From positions 1 through 43,076 of the forward strand of contig CAYMST010000008.1 in assembly GCA_964393115.1 (NCBI GenBank): DNA of 43,076 nucleotides. The letters are read 5' to 3'. The DNA is from CAYMST01 sp964393115 (GTDB taxonomy: Bacteria; Bacteroidota; Bacteroidia; Cytophagales; Cyclobacteriaceae). Shown in pieces: positions 1 to 9,210 of this stretch; position 1 is the first letter of the stretch; every line of letters starts with the position of its first letter. Below the pieces are notes generated by a model. That model worked only from the letters and a program-made list of their open reading frames with translations. It was not told where the DNA came from and made no database searches. Made by a program: the position numbers and the translations under genes.

Positions 1-95
1 AGGCCTGCACAATAGACAGACTATTGACTAATAAAGGAAATGAATCATTTAGTTATTAGTCAATAGTCTTTCATAATTCAGGCCTGCACAATAGA
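1..95. repeat. 16-bp direct repeats flanking a long perfect hairpin
   Basis: The 16-mer AGGCCTGCACAATAGA occurs at 1-16 and again at 80-95, a period of 79 bp. Between them lies an inverted repeat with arms at 18-34 and 53-69, a perfect 17-bp stem that starts AGACTATTGACT. The loop holds a smaller palindrome, AAATGA-A-TCATTT, at 38-50. After position 95 the sequence diverges, so this is not a continuing tandem array on the right; what lies to the left of base 1 is not visible. It could be a REP- or MITE-like element or a strong bidirectional terminator. No protein-coding part is visible. Confidence 0.75.
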
Positions 96-375
96 AATAA
101 TTAGCTCCAATAAGGTGTTTTTTGTCTTGCCCAAGCGAAATACTGGAGCTCATCATAATCCAGATACAAATAGTATGAAACACTTATTCATTTTAGTTGT
201 TATGATCTTTCTCAAAAAGGCTTACTTCGATAAGCGAAAAATAGCGATCCCACATTTGTTTATTCTAGAATTACTGCGACTGTCAACGACCTCGCGTAAT
301 TCTCAATTGAATAAGCTAAAGCTGGTAATACTAGTTGAAGGAAACGAGGTAAACCTGTCTCTTGACGCAAGGTTT
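96..375. other. gene-free stretch next to the hairpin repeat
   Basis: About 280 bases without a convincing gene. A GTG-started 89-codon frame crosses it on the plus strand, but its translation has no recognisable domain and it runs into the 3' end of the glycosylase gene on the other strand. A weak inverted repeat, AGCTCCA at 103-109 with TGGAGCT at 144-150, is present. I see no tRNA or clear promoter. Confidence 0.5.
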
Positions 376-951
376 TCACCTTAACAATACACCATCAACG
401 GTAGACCTGAGTTCGGGAAGCAACTCTAGTTCAAACCATGGATTCTTCTTTATCCATATATTGTTTCTTGGTGATGGGTGTGGGAGAACTATAGTGCTTG
501 GTAAGAAATTTCTAAACGACTTCACACGATCTGTTAGGTTGAGGTATCCATCTTTTGGAAGATAGTAGTTTTGTGCATAGGTGCCAATGAGTATGGTCAG
601 CCTAATATTTGGCATTTGGCCAAATAATTGTTCATGCCAAGTAGGAGGACACTCCTTTCTAGGTGGCAAATCCCCGGATTTCCCTTTCCCCGGATAGCAG
701 AACCCCATGGGAACTAACGCAAATAAATCAGGATCGTAGAATTGATTTGGGTCTACTCCAAGCCAATCTCTTAGCCGCTCTCCACTTTTGTCATCCCAAG
801 GAATGCCTGAATCATGAACTCGTTTGCCAGGAGCTTGCCCAATGATGGCTATTCGGCTATTTGCACTTGCCGAAACAACGGGGTTGGGCCCAAGAGGTAG
901 GTTTGCCTGACATAGGTTACAGTTTTTGATTTCTGCAAGTAATGACTCCAT
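376..951 (-). CDS. uracil-DNA glycosylase family protein
   Basis: A 191-aa protein of the uracil-DNA glycosylase superfamily, which cuts uracil or related damaged bases from DNA to start base excision repair. Visible motifs are GQAPG at about residues 38-42 (family 4/5-type motif A) and HPSPRN near residue 158 (the second active-site motif). Four cysteines occur as C-x2-C at 11-14 and C-x15-C near 85-101, a layout consistent with the 4Fe-4S ligands of family 4 enzymes. Length fits a compact UDG. It lies 22 nt downstream of lysS on the same strand, so co-transcription is possible. Substrate preference cannot be read from the sequence. Confidence 0.85.
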   Translation of the reverse strand: MESLLAEIKNCNLCQANLPLGPNPVVSASANSRIAIIGQAPGKRVHDSGIPWDDKSGERLRDWLGVDPNQFYDPDLFALVPMGFCYPGKGKSGDLPPRKECPPTWHEQLFGQMPNIRLTILIGTYAQNYYLPKDGYLNLTDRVKSFRNFLPSTIVLPHPSPRNNIWIKKNPWFELELLPELRSTVDGVLLR

Positions 952-973
952 GTCAGGCAGCTTTTAATGAGGC

Positions 974-2692
974 TTATATGCTTGCTTTTTCAATCCAACC
1001 TTGCACTTCTTCTAAAGTAGGGTTCTTCACCTCTTTAAGCTTAAGCTTCTTTTTCATACCGCCAATATCGTTAAAGACTTTAGAGTCTTTGGCGTCAGCT
1101 ATCATTTCTTTCGTTAGGAGTCCCATCTTCTGAAGGATAGGGATAAGGTCTTCCCTTACACCTAGTCCTACGTATTCATCATTCGTCAGTGGCTTGATAA
1201 TCTTCTCTGGCTTCATTTGAGGGAAGAAAAGCACTTCTTGTATAGAAGCGTTGTTGGTTAGGAACATGATCAGCCTGTCGATGCCAATACCCAAACCACT
1301 CGTTGGAGGCATACCGTACTCTAGAGCACGCAGGAAGTCTTGATCAATAAACATGGCCTCATCATCTCCTTTTTCGGAAAGTTTTAATTGCTCCTCAAAC
1401 CGCTCTCGCTGATCGATGGGGTCGTTAAGCTCAGTGTATGCGTTTGCAATTTCTTTACCACATACCATCAATTCGAATCGCTCAGTAAGCTCTGGATTAT
1501 CACGGTGCTTCTTACATAGCGGGGACATCTCTACCGGGTAGTCAGTAATAAAAGTTGGTTGTATAAAGTTGCCTTCACACTTTTCTCCGAATATTTCGTC
1601 TATCAACTTACCGCGTCCCATGGTGTCATCTACCTCAATGCCATTTGATTTACACCAGGTTTTTAACTCTTCTTCGGACTTACCACTAATGTCAAATCCG
1701 GTGAATTGTTTGATGGCATCTGTCATCGTAACCCTTGCATACGGCGCTTTGAAGTCAACCTGATGCTCACCAAAAGTTGCTTGCGTACTTCCATTTACTT
1801 CGATCGCTACTTTCTCAAGAAGGTTTTCGGTAAACTCCATCATCCAATGATAGTCCTTGTAAGCCACGTAAATTTCCATGGCGGTAAACTCAGGGTTATG
1901 CGTTCTATCCATTCCTTCATTTCTGAAGTTTTTGGAAAACTCATAGACTCCGTCAAACCCGCCAACAATAAGCCTTTTTAAGTAAAGCTCATTCGCGATT
2001 CTCAAATAAAGAGGAACGTCAAGCGCATTGTGATGCGTGATAAATGGTCGCGCAGACGCACCTCCTGGAATTGGTTGCAGGATTGGGGTTTCCACCTCCA
2101 GGTATCCAAAAGAATTGAAATAATCACGAATGCTGTTGATGAGCTTAACGCGCTTTAGGAAAATGTCTTTTACCTGAGGGTTCACCACTAGGTCTACATA
2201 CCGCTGACGATAGCGCAGCTCAGGATCTGTAAAGGCATCATGTACCTTGCCGTCACTGTCCGTTTTGGGAAGAGGTAAGGGCTTTAAGGATTTGCTTAGC
2301 AGGGTGAAATTTTTCACCTTAACCGTGATTTCTCCTACCTGGGTCTTGAATAACTCTCCTTCAATGCCGATAAAGTCACCAATGTCCAAGAGCTTTTTGT
2401 ATTCGTCGTTGTACTTGGATTTATCATCACTAGTACAAATTTCATCTCTGTTAAAATAAGCCTGAATCCGGCCGTAGCTGTCTTGTATTTCTGCAAAGGA
2501 AGCTTTCCCTTGAATACGACGGGCCATTAGACGGCCGGCGATTACTACCTTTTTATCTTCTTCGAAATTTGATTTTATTTCCTCCGAAGTGGTATCCACT
2601 GGGAAAAGTGCTGCTGGATACGCTTCTATACCTGCTTCCCTAATTTTTTTAAGGGTTTCCCTTCGTTGTAATTCCTGCTCGCTTAAAATCAT
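974..2692 (-). CDS. lysS: lysyl-tRNA synthetase, class II
   Basis: A 572-aa class II lysyl-tRNA synthetase that charges tRNA-Lys in the cytoplasm. An OB-fold anticodon-binding domain covers about residues 48-135. Class II motif 2 (FRNEGMDRTHNPEF) lies near 256-269 and motif 3 (GLGIGIDRLIMF) near 466-477. After the usual end of the catalytic domain (FFPQMKPEK, about 489-497) there is a Lys/Glu-rich C-terminal extension of about 75 residues, which I recall as common in Bacteroidota LysRS. Upstream, TAACTTCG at 2717-2724 (minus strand) resembles a TAnnTTTG -7 element and would give a leader of about 25-30 nt. The start is the only sensible ATG before the first conserved residues. Confidence 0.97.
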   Translation of the reverse strand: MILSEQELQRRETLKKIREAGIEAYPAALFPVDTTSEEIKSNFEEDKKVVIAGRLMARRIQGKASFAEIQDSYGRIQAYFNRDEICTSDDKSKYNDEYKKLLDIGDFIGIEGELFKTQVGEITVKVKNFTLLSKSLKPLPLPKTDSDGKVHDAFTDPELRYRQRYVDLVVNPQVKDIFLKRVKLINSIRDYFNSFGYLEVETPILQPIPGGASARPFITHHNALDVPLYLRIANELYLKRLIVGGFDGVYEFSKNFRNEGMDRTHNPEFTAMEIYVAYKDYHWMMEFTENLLEKVAIEVNGSTQATFGEHQVDFKAPYARVTMTDAIKQFTGFDISGKSEEELKTWCKSNGIEVDDTMGRGKLIDEIFGEKCEGNFIQPTFITDYPVEMSPLCKKHRDNPELTERFELMVCGKEIANAYTELNDPIDQRERFEEQLKLSEKGDDEAMFIDQDFLRALEYGMPPTSGLGIGIDRLIMFLTNNASIQEVLFFPQMKPEKIIKPLTNDEYVGLGVREDLIPILQKMGLLTKEMIADAKDSKVFNDIGGMKKKLKLKEVKNPTLEEVQGWIEKASI

Positions 2693-2837
2693 TTCTTGAG
2701 AAAAATTTTGAACTCGCGAAGTTACAGCAAATGCACTCCAAAATGATGTTTATGTGGTGACAGTTTTTTTGGCTTTTGAGATGAAATAGGTCTCAATATG
2801 CCGTCAATGCGGTCTTTTTTGATCAATAGTATATACG

Positions 2838-3407
2838 CTAACTAACTTCCACCACTCTATAGCTCACGCTGCCTTTTTGATGAATTTGTCGGTAATAGGT
2901 GTTGTTATACTTGTAGTAAGCCTTCCCATTGACTACTACAATTTTTGTATCATCGGGTATTTCTTGTACCACTGTTTTTACTGAAGGTTGGCTTACTACG
3001 AATTTACGTGGTCCGGCTTTTCTATAAAATATGCCATCATGATAATAGTAAACTTTTTTACCAGATTCAACCCTGTGGCTATTGGTTGGGATCATGGAAA
3101 CGGTAATTCCAACAGGCGGAGCAACGATGATATACTGTTTTCCAGCAGGTTTATAGTAGATACCGTTGTGATATCTGTAATGAATTCTATTGTATGTTCG
3201 AATGACAGTGCCATTTGGTAATACACTCACGCGAGTCCCCAGTCGTGCACTGCGATTAATTCTAACCACCTTAGTAGTCCCTCTTTTTTTAACCTGTACA
3301 ACATGAACACTTCGTCCTCTTCTTTGACCAAATGATTCAAATGCTCCGAGTAAAAATATCATGACACATAGGGTCGCAATCAAGTGTTTTTTGGTGTTCT
3401 TTTTCAT
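2838..3407 (-). CDS. secreted DUF6515-like protein
   Basis: About 189 aa from the ATG at 3407, which places a Lys-rich n-region and hydrophobic core (IATLCVMIFLLGAF) right at the N-terminus as a Sec signal peptide ending near SFGQ. An in-frame ATG at 3440 would add 11 polar residues. The mature part is basic and Tyr/Val-rich, with three similar units built on an 'HNGIYYKPAGKQYIIV'-like pattern (a short YY-containing beta unit followed by a VxPP or VxQP stretch). This matches my memory of DUF6515 proteins of Bacteroidota; function unknown. TGACTTCG at 3446-3453 on the minus strand, 5 nt before the 3440 ATG, may be its promoter -7 element, and this would favour the longer form. Confidence 0.7.
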   Translation of the reverse strand: MKKNTKKHLIATLCVMIFLLGAFESFGQRRGRSVHVVQVKKRGTTKVVRINRSARLGTRVSVLPNGTVIRTYNRIHYRYHNGIYYKPAGKQYIIVAPPVGITVSMIPTNSHRVESGKKVYYYHDGIFYRKAGPRKFVVSQPSVKTVVQEIPDDTKIVVVNGKAYYKYNNTYYRQIHQKGSVSYRVVEVS

Positions 3408-3556
3408 ATTAATTTTTGAATTATTTTGATGATTAGACATTGTCGCGAAGTCAAGGTTTAATTCAGCGCTGATTTTTTTTTAAAAACGATTGAAATCTAT
3501 GACTAGCAATCGAGAGTTCTGGTGTGTTAGAGAATGCAACAGATCGCTAAAAGTCG

Positions 3557-3585
3557 TTGATCACCAATTTCCTAGTGTACCTTTG
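3557..3585 (+). promoter_or_regulatory. Bacteroidota-type promoter of the ygiQ-like gene
   Basis: TTG at 3557-3559, an 18-nt spacer, then TACCTTTG at 3578-3585 match the Bacteroidota sigma-A consensus (TTG near -33, TAnnTTTG at -7). Only 4 nt separate the -7 element from the ATG at 3590, so the mRNA should be leaderless or nearly so. No Shine-Dalgarno is present. Confidence 0.6.
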
Positions 3586-3589
3586 CGTT

Positions 3590-5494
3590 ATGGTAAAGAG
3601 CAAACAGGTAACGGATTGGCTACCCATTACTAAAAAGGAAGTGGAGATGCGCGGTTGGGATCAGTTGGATGTGATTATAGTGTCCGGAGATGCTTACGTA
3701 GATCATCCTGCTTTTGGAACTGCTGTTATTGGGAGAATTATTGAAAGTGAAGGCCTACGCGTTGGAATTATTCCACAGCCTAACTGGCGAGATGATCTAA
3801 GAGATTTTAAAAAGTTTGGCGCTCCAAAGTTGTTTTTTGGTGTGACGTCTGGCTGCATGGACTCTATGGTCAACCACTATACGGCCGCCAAAAGGAAACG
3901 GTCTAATGATGCGTATACTCCAGGGGGTGAGCCTAACTTCCGTCCTGACTATGCCACTGTTGTCTACTCTAATATTCTAAAAGAGCTGTATCCAGAGGTG
4001 CCAATTGTCATTGGAGGCGTGGAAGCGAGTCTTAGACGAGTGACGCACTACGACTATTGGTCCGACCAGCTCAAACCGTCAATTCTTGTGGACAGCAAGG
4101 CTGACTTATTGGTTTATGGAATGGGCGAGCAACCACTACGTCAATTAATTAGATTGGTAAAGAAGGGAGTGCCCTTTTCACAGATACAAAATATTCCCCA
4201 AACGAGTTATTTGACTTCTCGTAAGGAAAAAGTGGAGCCACATCAGTCCTGGGAAACCATTTATTTGAACTCTCATGAAAAGTGTCTTCGGGACAAAAAA
4301 TCATATGCTAGTAATTTCAAGCATGTAGAGCAGGAATCTAATAAGCTCCGCGCTGACCGTATTATTCAAGCTGCGTCGGACTATCAAATAGTGATCAACC
4401 CGCCCTATTACACGATGACCGAGCAGGAGATGGATCAATCTTTTGATATGCCGTATACGCGTCTGCCGCATCCTAAATACCTAAAGCGGGGAAAGATACC
4501 TGCATATGAGATGATTAAGTTTTCCATCAACATGCATAGAGGGTGCTTTGGAGGATGTAGCTTTTGTACCATATCCGCACACCAAGGTAAGTTTATTGCC
4601 AGCCGTAGTGAGGAATCCATCCTGAAAGAGGTAGATCAGGTTACCCAGATGGAAGACTTTAAGGGATACATTTCCGACCTTGGAGGCCCTTCTGCGAACA
4701 TGTACCGTCTTAAAGGGAAAGTTCAAGAGATCTGTGATCGATGTGTTAGTCCATCATGCATTCATCCAGTGGTGTGTAGCAACTTGGATACGGACCATAC
4801 GCCGATGACCGAGCTGTATAAGAAAGTAGATGCTCACCCGTCAGTTAAAAAGGCATTTGTAGGGAGCGGTATTCGGTACGACTTATTGACGAATGGCTAT
4901 AATAAAAATGCTGATGCGAGTATAGATACCTATATGGAACAAGTTGTGACACGTCATGTCTCCGGGCGATTAAAAGTAGCACCTGAGCATACTGCAGATG
5001 ATACACTTCGTGTTATGCGTAAGCCAGCGTTTAAGCACTTTCATGAGTTCAAGAAGAAATTTGATAAGCTCAATGAAAAGCATGGGATGAAACAACAGCT
5101 TATCCCATATTTTATCTCTAGTCATCCTGGATGTCAAGAGGAGGATATGGCCAATTTAGCTGCGGAAACAAAAGATATGGGCTTTCAGCTAGAGCAGGTG
5201 CAGGATTTTACGCCAACGCCCATGACGGTTGCGACCGTTATATACTACTCCGGTTATCATCCATATACCATGCAGAAGATGTATACCGCCAAAACAGAAA
5301 AGCAAAAGCAAGGTCAACATATGTTTTTCTTTTGGCACAAGAAAGAATATCAGGGCAGGATAAAAGATAAATTATTGAATAAAGGCAGGGGAGACCTCGT
5401 AGCGAAATTATTGGGGCACACCTTCGCTAATAAGCCGGGAACTAAGAAGGGACCTGTAGGACGTGGCAGGCAACACCACTTTAAGAAGAGATAG
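3590..5494 (+). CDS. YgiQ-family radical SAM protein
   Basis: A 634-aa protein of the YgiQ (UPF0313) radical SAM family. An N-terminal B12-binding-like Rossmann region ('VIVSGDAYVDHP', 'GVEASLRR') precedes the radical SAM core with C319-x3-C323-x2-C326 (RGCFGGCSFC), which would hold the 4Fe-4S cluster. The C-terminus is Lys/Arg/Gly-rich. The substrate of the family is not established as far as I know. I chose the ATG at 3590 rather than the TTG at 3557: the TTG is part of a likely promoter whose start point would fall at about 3590, and the extra residues are unlike the family. A strong hairpin terminator begins at its stop codon. Confidence 0.9.
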   Translation: MVKSKQVTDWLPITKKEVEMRGWDQLDVIIVSGDAYVDHPAFGTAVIGRIIESEGLRVGIIPQPNWRDDLRDFKKFGAPKLFFGVTSGCMDSMVNHYTAAKRKRSNDAYTPGGEPNFRPDYATVVYSNILKELYPEVPIVIGGVEASLRRVTHYDYWSDQLKPSILVDSKADLLVYGMGEQPLRQLIRLVKKGVPFSQIQNIPQTSYLTSRKEKVEPHQSWETIYLNSHEKCLRDKKSYASNFKHVEQESNKLRADRIIQAASDYQIVINPPYYTMTEQEMDQSFDMPYTRLPHPKYLKRGKIPAYEMIKFSINMHRGCFGGCSFCTISAHQGKFIASRSEESILKEVDQVTQMEDFKGYISDLGGPSANMYRLKGKVQEICDRCVSPSCIHPVVCSNLDTDHTPMTELYKKVDAHPSVKKAFVGSGIRYDLLTNGYNKNADASIDTYMEQVVTRHVSGRLKVAPEHTADDTLRVMRKPAFKHFHEFKKKFDKLNEKHGMKQQLIPYFISSHPGCQEEDMANLAAETKDMGFQLEQVQDFTPTPMTVATVIYYSGYHPYTMQKMYTAKTEKQKQGQHMFFFWHKKEYQGRIKDKLLNKGRGDLVAKLLGHTFANKPGTKKGPVGRGRQHHFKKR

Positions 5495-5537
5495 CAAAAA
5501 CCATCGGTGAGCATTCGGCTTACTGATGATTTTTGCT
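5493..5537. terminator. bidirectional hairpin terminator after the ygiQ-like gene
   Basis: A 20-bp stem (5493-5512 with 5518-5537), loop ATTCG. It has two G-U pairs and one C-A mismatch. The outer part is AAAAA on the left and TTTTT on the right, so it can terminate in either direction. The left arm overlaps the last two bases of the stop codon. Confidence 0.8.
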
Positions 5538-5631
5538 GTTCATTTACCTCTATTAGAGCAGTAAAGATTTATGAGCAATCCGTACAATTCGGAAAAACAT
5601 CCTTATTTTTAGGCATTAATTTAAATTCAAA

Positions 5632-7374
5632 ATGTTAAAAAGCTCATTGATAGTTGCTTATGGATTGATGTTGAGTTGCGCTCTATCAATGGCCCAAGTA
5701 CAACCCCTATCTAGGCACGACACTAGTGAAGTGCTCAAGTACACAGAAAATTATGAGCTATACCTTTCAAAAGGAGATAAGAGAACGGCTTCGGAGTTTA
5801 TTAACAAAATCGCATTTATTTATTGGAACCACAACCAATATCGAGAGGCCATTAACTTCTACCTACGGTCTTTAGACCTTAACAAAGGCTTGGGCAACGA
5901 GAATGGAATTGCGATGCTTAATAATAATCTAGGAACGCTATATGCGGATATTGAAGCATATGACACCGCATTATTTTATTTCAAAAAAACTTACGGGGCT
6001 CGCAAGGCGAATAATCAAAAAATCGGCATGACATCCGCATTGATCAATATGAGTGTGGTGTATAATAACTTAGGAGAGCCGGAGCAAGCTATCAAGATGC
6101 TCAATGATGCTGTTTCCTACTCCATTGAACTTAATGATTTACAACAGCTGCGTCTATGTTATGGAAGTCTGGCCGAAATTTATGAACGCTTAGGCGATGC
6201 GGAGAAAACACTTCATTATTTTGAGTTGTACTCTGAGATATATGATAAGGCACAGAAAAAAGAAATTGAAAAAGTAGAAACTGAGCTGCTCGAAGAAAAA
6301 AACAAGAAGCTTGAGGCCGAAGCCGCTAAGGCGAAGCAGGAACTAGAATTATTGAAAAAGCAAAGGGAGTTGAGTGCTACTCAGTTTGAGCTCATGGAAA
6401 CAGACTCACTACTTACCGAAGAGCAACTCAGGGTGAAAACCTTACAGCAAGAAAAGGAGATTTTGGAAAAGGATAAAGAGATACTCAGGCTTGCCAAGGA
6501 GAATGAGGTGATCAAAGCGAAGCGATTGGAACAGCAGCAACTTTTTCAACAATATGCTTTTGCGGCAGCATTTGCCTTTTTAGCAATTGTCGCGTTTCTA
6601 ATTTATCGGGATGATAGGAGGACCCGCAGATCGAATAAACTCTTGGTAGAGCGAAATGAGCGAATCGAAAAACAGAGGGCTGAACTAGAACGCGCTAATA
6701 CCATTAAAAATAAACTATTCTCCATTGTCGGGCATGACTTGAGAAGTCCATTTAATACGTTAATTTCATTTTTCTACATATTAAATGAGGAAGAGCTTCC
6801 CGATGATGTCAGGTCCATCTTTGCCGAGATTAAACAACAACTCCATAGCACATCTAATCTGTTGGACAACCTTCTATATTGGGCAAAATCGCAAATTCAA
6901 GGTTTTGAACCATCGCTCACAGAGATTTCCATGTATGACTTGGCGGTAGAGAATATTGAATTGTTAAAGCAGATAGCCACCGGAAAGAATATTAGTTTGG
7001 TTAATTCGGTGCCGAAAGACCTGAAAGCAATGGGTGACAAAGAAATGATTAAGTTAGTGATTAGGAATTTGTCCCAAAACGCAATTAAGTTTACACCTAG
7101 TGAAGGAGTAGTGGAGCTATCAGGAACTAGTGAGTTTGGAAGAGCAGTCTTCGAAATTCGGGATAGTGGCGTTGGAATGACAAATGATAAGGTAGAATCA
7201 CTATTTCGTCTTAAGACCAATAAATCAACCCTTGGAACAAACAACGAATCAGGAACAGGGCTAGGACTTGTTTTATGTAACGAGTTTGTTACGAAAAATA
7301 ATGGAGAAATGTGGGTTGAAAGCGAATTGAATAAAGGAACAAAAATTAGTTTCTCCATAGATCAGGTGAAATAA
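5632..7374 (+). CDS. TPR-containing sensor histidine kinase
   Basis: A 580-aa membrane histidine kinase. Order: signal peptide (1-21), TPR repeats (about 40-205, periplasmic), a long Glu/Lys/Gln-rich coiled coil (about 210-305), one membrane segment (about 308-324), a second short coiled coil, then HisKA with phospho-acceptor H368 in SIVGHDLRSPF, and an HATPase_c domain with N-box NLSQNAIKF, G1-box DSGVGM and G2-box GTGLGL. It should sense a periplasmic cue through the TPR domain and autophosphorylate in the cytoplasm. No response regulator lies next to it, so it is an orphan kinase; the partner is unknown. The next gene encodes a secreted repeat protein and starts 66 nt downstream after a small hairpin. 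Confidence 0.93.
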   Translation: MLKSSLIVAYGLMLSCALSMAQVQPLSRHDTSEVLKYTENYELYLSKGDKRTASEFINKIAFIYWNHNQYREAINFYLRSLDLNKGLGNENGIAMLNNNLGTLYADIEAYDTALFYFKKTYGARKANNQKIGMTSALINMSVVYNNLGEPEQAIKMLNDAVSYSIELNDLQQLRLCYGSLAEIYERLGDAEKTLHYFELYSEIYDKAQKKEIEKVETELLEEKNKKLEAEAAKAKQELELLKKQRELSATQFELMETDSLLTEEQLRVKTLQQEKEILEKDKEILRLAKENEVIKAKRLEQQQLFQQYAFAAAFAFLAIVAFLIYRDDRRTRRSNKLLVERNERIEKQRAELERANTIKNKLFSIVGHDLRSPFNTLISFFYILNEEELPDDVRSIFAEIKQQLHSTSNLLDNLLYWAKSQIQGFEPSLTEISMYDLAVENIELLKQIATGKNISLVNSVPKDLKAMGDKEMIKLVIRNLSQNAIKFTPSEGVVELSGTSEFGRAVFEIRDSGVGMTNDKVESLFRLKTNKSTLGTNNESGTGLGLVLCNEFVTKNNGEMWVESELNKGTKISFSIDQVK

Positions 7375-7383
7375 TTTTAATTT

Positions 7384-7400
7384 GCCCTGTGAAACAGGGC
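7384..7400. terminator. short GC-rich hairpin between the kinase and the OmpL47-repeat gene
   Basis: GCCCTGT (7384-7390), loop GAA, ACAGGGC (7394-7400): a perfect 7-bp stem. No T-tract follows on the plus strand, so it may slow RNA polymerase, protect the 3' end or act as a weak terminator rather than a classical one. Confidence 0.5.
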
Positions 7401-7440
7401 ATCAAAACACTGCGACTCATTAGTAGATTGATTTAAACCG

Positions 7441-9210
7441 ATGAAAACAAGACCGCTCTTTATTATAATCTTGGTGATATTAGGAACTTGTGCTATTGCT
7501 CAACAGAAGCCTGTGCACAAGCATAAATATCACGTTAATGAGGAAGGAAAACTGTTTTGGAATAAAGCCGAACCAGTATACTTATGGGCCTCACCAACCC
7601 CTGATAGACCAGAGCATAGACTTGAAAGTAAGGGGCAACCAGAGTATACTAACCCGATGTATTTCGACAGCGAAGGGTTAAACTACATTCGATCGAGATA
7701 CGCTGTGGATACGGCCACCAAAGAAGTAATAGAGCCAAAGTTGGAAATTCAGTTTGAGGTGTATTCAGATGGTCTTGCTCCTAAGTCCAAATCATCATTT
7801 AATGATTCTAAATATTACTATGGTCAGGAAACAAGGTTTTATGGACCAGGGCTTAACGTGAAAATTGATGCGGTTGATGCTGTTTCGGGAGTGGAAAATC
7901 AATTTTACTCCATGAATAAGACGAGTTACAAAAAGCTTGTTGGGCCACTTAGTATTACAAAGGAGGGAAGCTATACCTTGAAATACTACGCAGTGGATTA
8001 TGTTGGAAATGATGAAGAGGAAAAAGAAGAGAATTTTGTATTAGATGTAACCCCCCCATTTTCGGATTTGAATATTAACGGGATAGCAAAGAACTACATT
8101 ATTTCTACGACTAGTAAGATGTATTTACTAGTAAATGACTCCTTGGCCGGTATTAAGAACACTTTTTACAAACTCAATGATGAAGAGTACAAAGCATATT
8201 CTGGCAGAAACATAAAGTTTGCTTATTTGGATGATGGGGAACATAATATCACGTATTATTCGGTTGATAATGTTGGAAACGTAGAGCCGGAGCGAAGCTT
8301 TAAATTCTACTTGGACAAAACGGCACCTTTGATGGTGGCAGATGTTTTGGGAGACCGGTATATAGTAGGAGAAAAGGTGTATTTTTCTGGGCGTACCAAA
8401 TTGAAACTTACGGCTGTGGATAATAAGGTCGGGGTGAAAGAGACGCGTTACTCAATTGATGGGAAGGAATTTGAAACTTACCAGCAGCCATTTTATCTAC
8501 CTAGTATTTCGGGTGAGCATATTGTTCGCTTTTATTCTGTCGATAACCTAGGTACTCAATCAGCAGCTCTTGAAGAGGAAACTTCAGCTGATCGGGAGTC
8601 TAAATCTGGTTATGAGGAGTTCAAACATAATGTGAGTAAGGTATATGTTGACCTTACGGGGCCTGCGCTGTCTAATAAGTTTCTCGGAACATACATCACA
8701 CGAAATGATACTGTGATTATAGGGCCAAGAAATGATGTGAGGCTGACCGCTTCTGACCCAGAGTCTGGTTTACAGAAAATCACATATAGCTTGGATGGTG
8801 AACTAGCAGAAACCAATTATGGCGATCCATTCTTTGTCACTAATGAAGGTAACCACGTTTTGGAGTATTTTGGTTATGATAATGTGAACAATAGAAATAT
8901 CAAAGAAGTACAGTTTTATGTAGATGCTACGGCGCCGTTGATACATTTGCACCTTACGCATGGAAGTATTGGTTCTCGAAATAACTTGCCGGTCTATCCA
9001 GCGGCTGTAGGTGTTTTCCTGGCTGCAACGGACGCCAGGGTAGGACTTAAAAATATTTACTACTCTCTTAACGGAGGAGCGGAAATTAAGTACGAGTCGG
9101 TCATCAAAGGATTAACTCCAGGAAAGGAAGCTGAGTTGTCCATTAGAGCAATTGATATTCTTGGAAATGAATCCAAGAAAACGCTTAAGGTTTTTGTGAA
9201 TGAACAGTAG
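7441..9210 (+). CDS. secreted protein with OmpL47-type beta repeats
   Basis: A 589-aa exported protein with a signal peptide (1-20, ending AIAQ). After an N-terminal domain of about 120 residues there are five related Ig-like units of about 85-100 residues. Each has the pattern '(D)xxxGlxxxfYslng.....y......l..gxHxlxyysvDnvGN' and ends in 'vDxTxP' (for example LDVTPP, LDKTAP, VDLTGP, VDATAP). This is the OmpL47-type beta-domain pattern found in surface proteins. No catalytic motif and no C-terminal sorting domain is seen: the protein stops after the fifth unit. It follows the sensor kinase on the same strand and may be co-transcribed; its binding partner is unknown. Confidence 0.8.
   Translation: MKTRPLFIIILVILGTCAIAQQKPVHKHKYHVNEEGKLFWNKAEPVYLWASPTPDRPEHRLESKGQPEYTNPMYFDSEGLNYIRSRYAVDTATKEVIEPKLEIQFEVYSDGLAPKSKSSFNDSKYYYGQETRFYGPGLNVKIDAVDAVSGVENQFYSMNKTSYKKLVGPLSITKEGSYTLKYYAVDYVGNDEEEKEENFVLDVTPPFSDLNINGIAKNYIISTTSKMYLLVNDSLAGIKNTFYKLNDEEYKAYSGRNIKFAYLDDGEHNITYYSVDNVGNVEPERSFKFYLDKTAPLMVADVLGDRYIVGEKVYFSGRTKLKLTAVDNKVGVKETRYSIDGKEFETYQQPFYLPSISGEHIVRFYSVDNLGTQSAALEEETSADRESKSGYEEFKHNVSKVYVDLTGPALSNKFLGTYITRNDTVIIGPRNDVRLTASDPESGLQKITYSLDGELAETNYGDPFFVTNEGNHVLEYFGYDNVNNRNIKEVQFYVDATAPLIHLHLTHGSIGSRNNLPVYPAAVGVFLAATDARVGLKNIYYSLNGGAEIKYESVIKGLTPGKEAELSIRAIDILGNESKKTLKVFVNEQ

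Noticed and set aside
115..384. An 89-codon frame with a GTG start on the plus strand
   Set aside because: No domain, odd composition, and it overlaps the 3' end of the glycosylase gene; probably chance.
8415..8423. A perfect DnaA box (TGTGGATAA)
   Set aside because: It lies inside a conserved coding repeat ('VDN' codons) and is isolated, so most likely chance.
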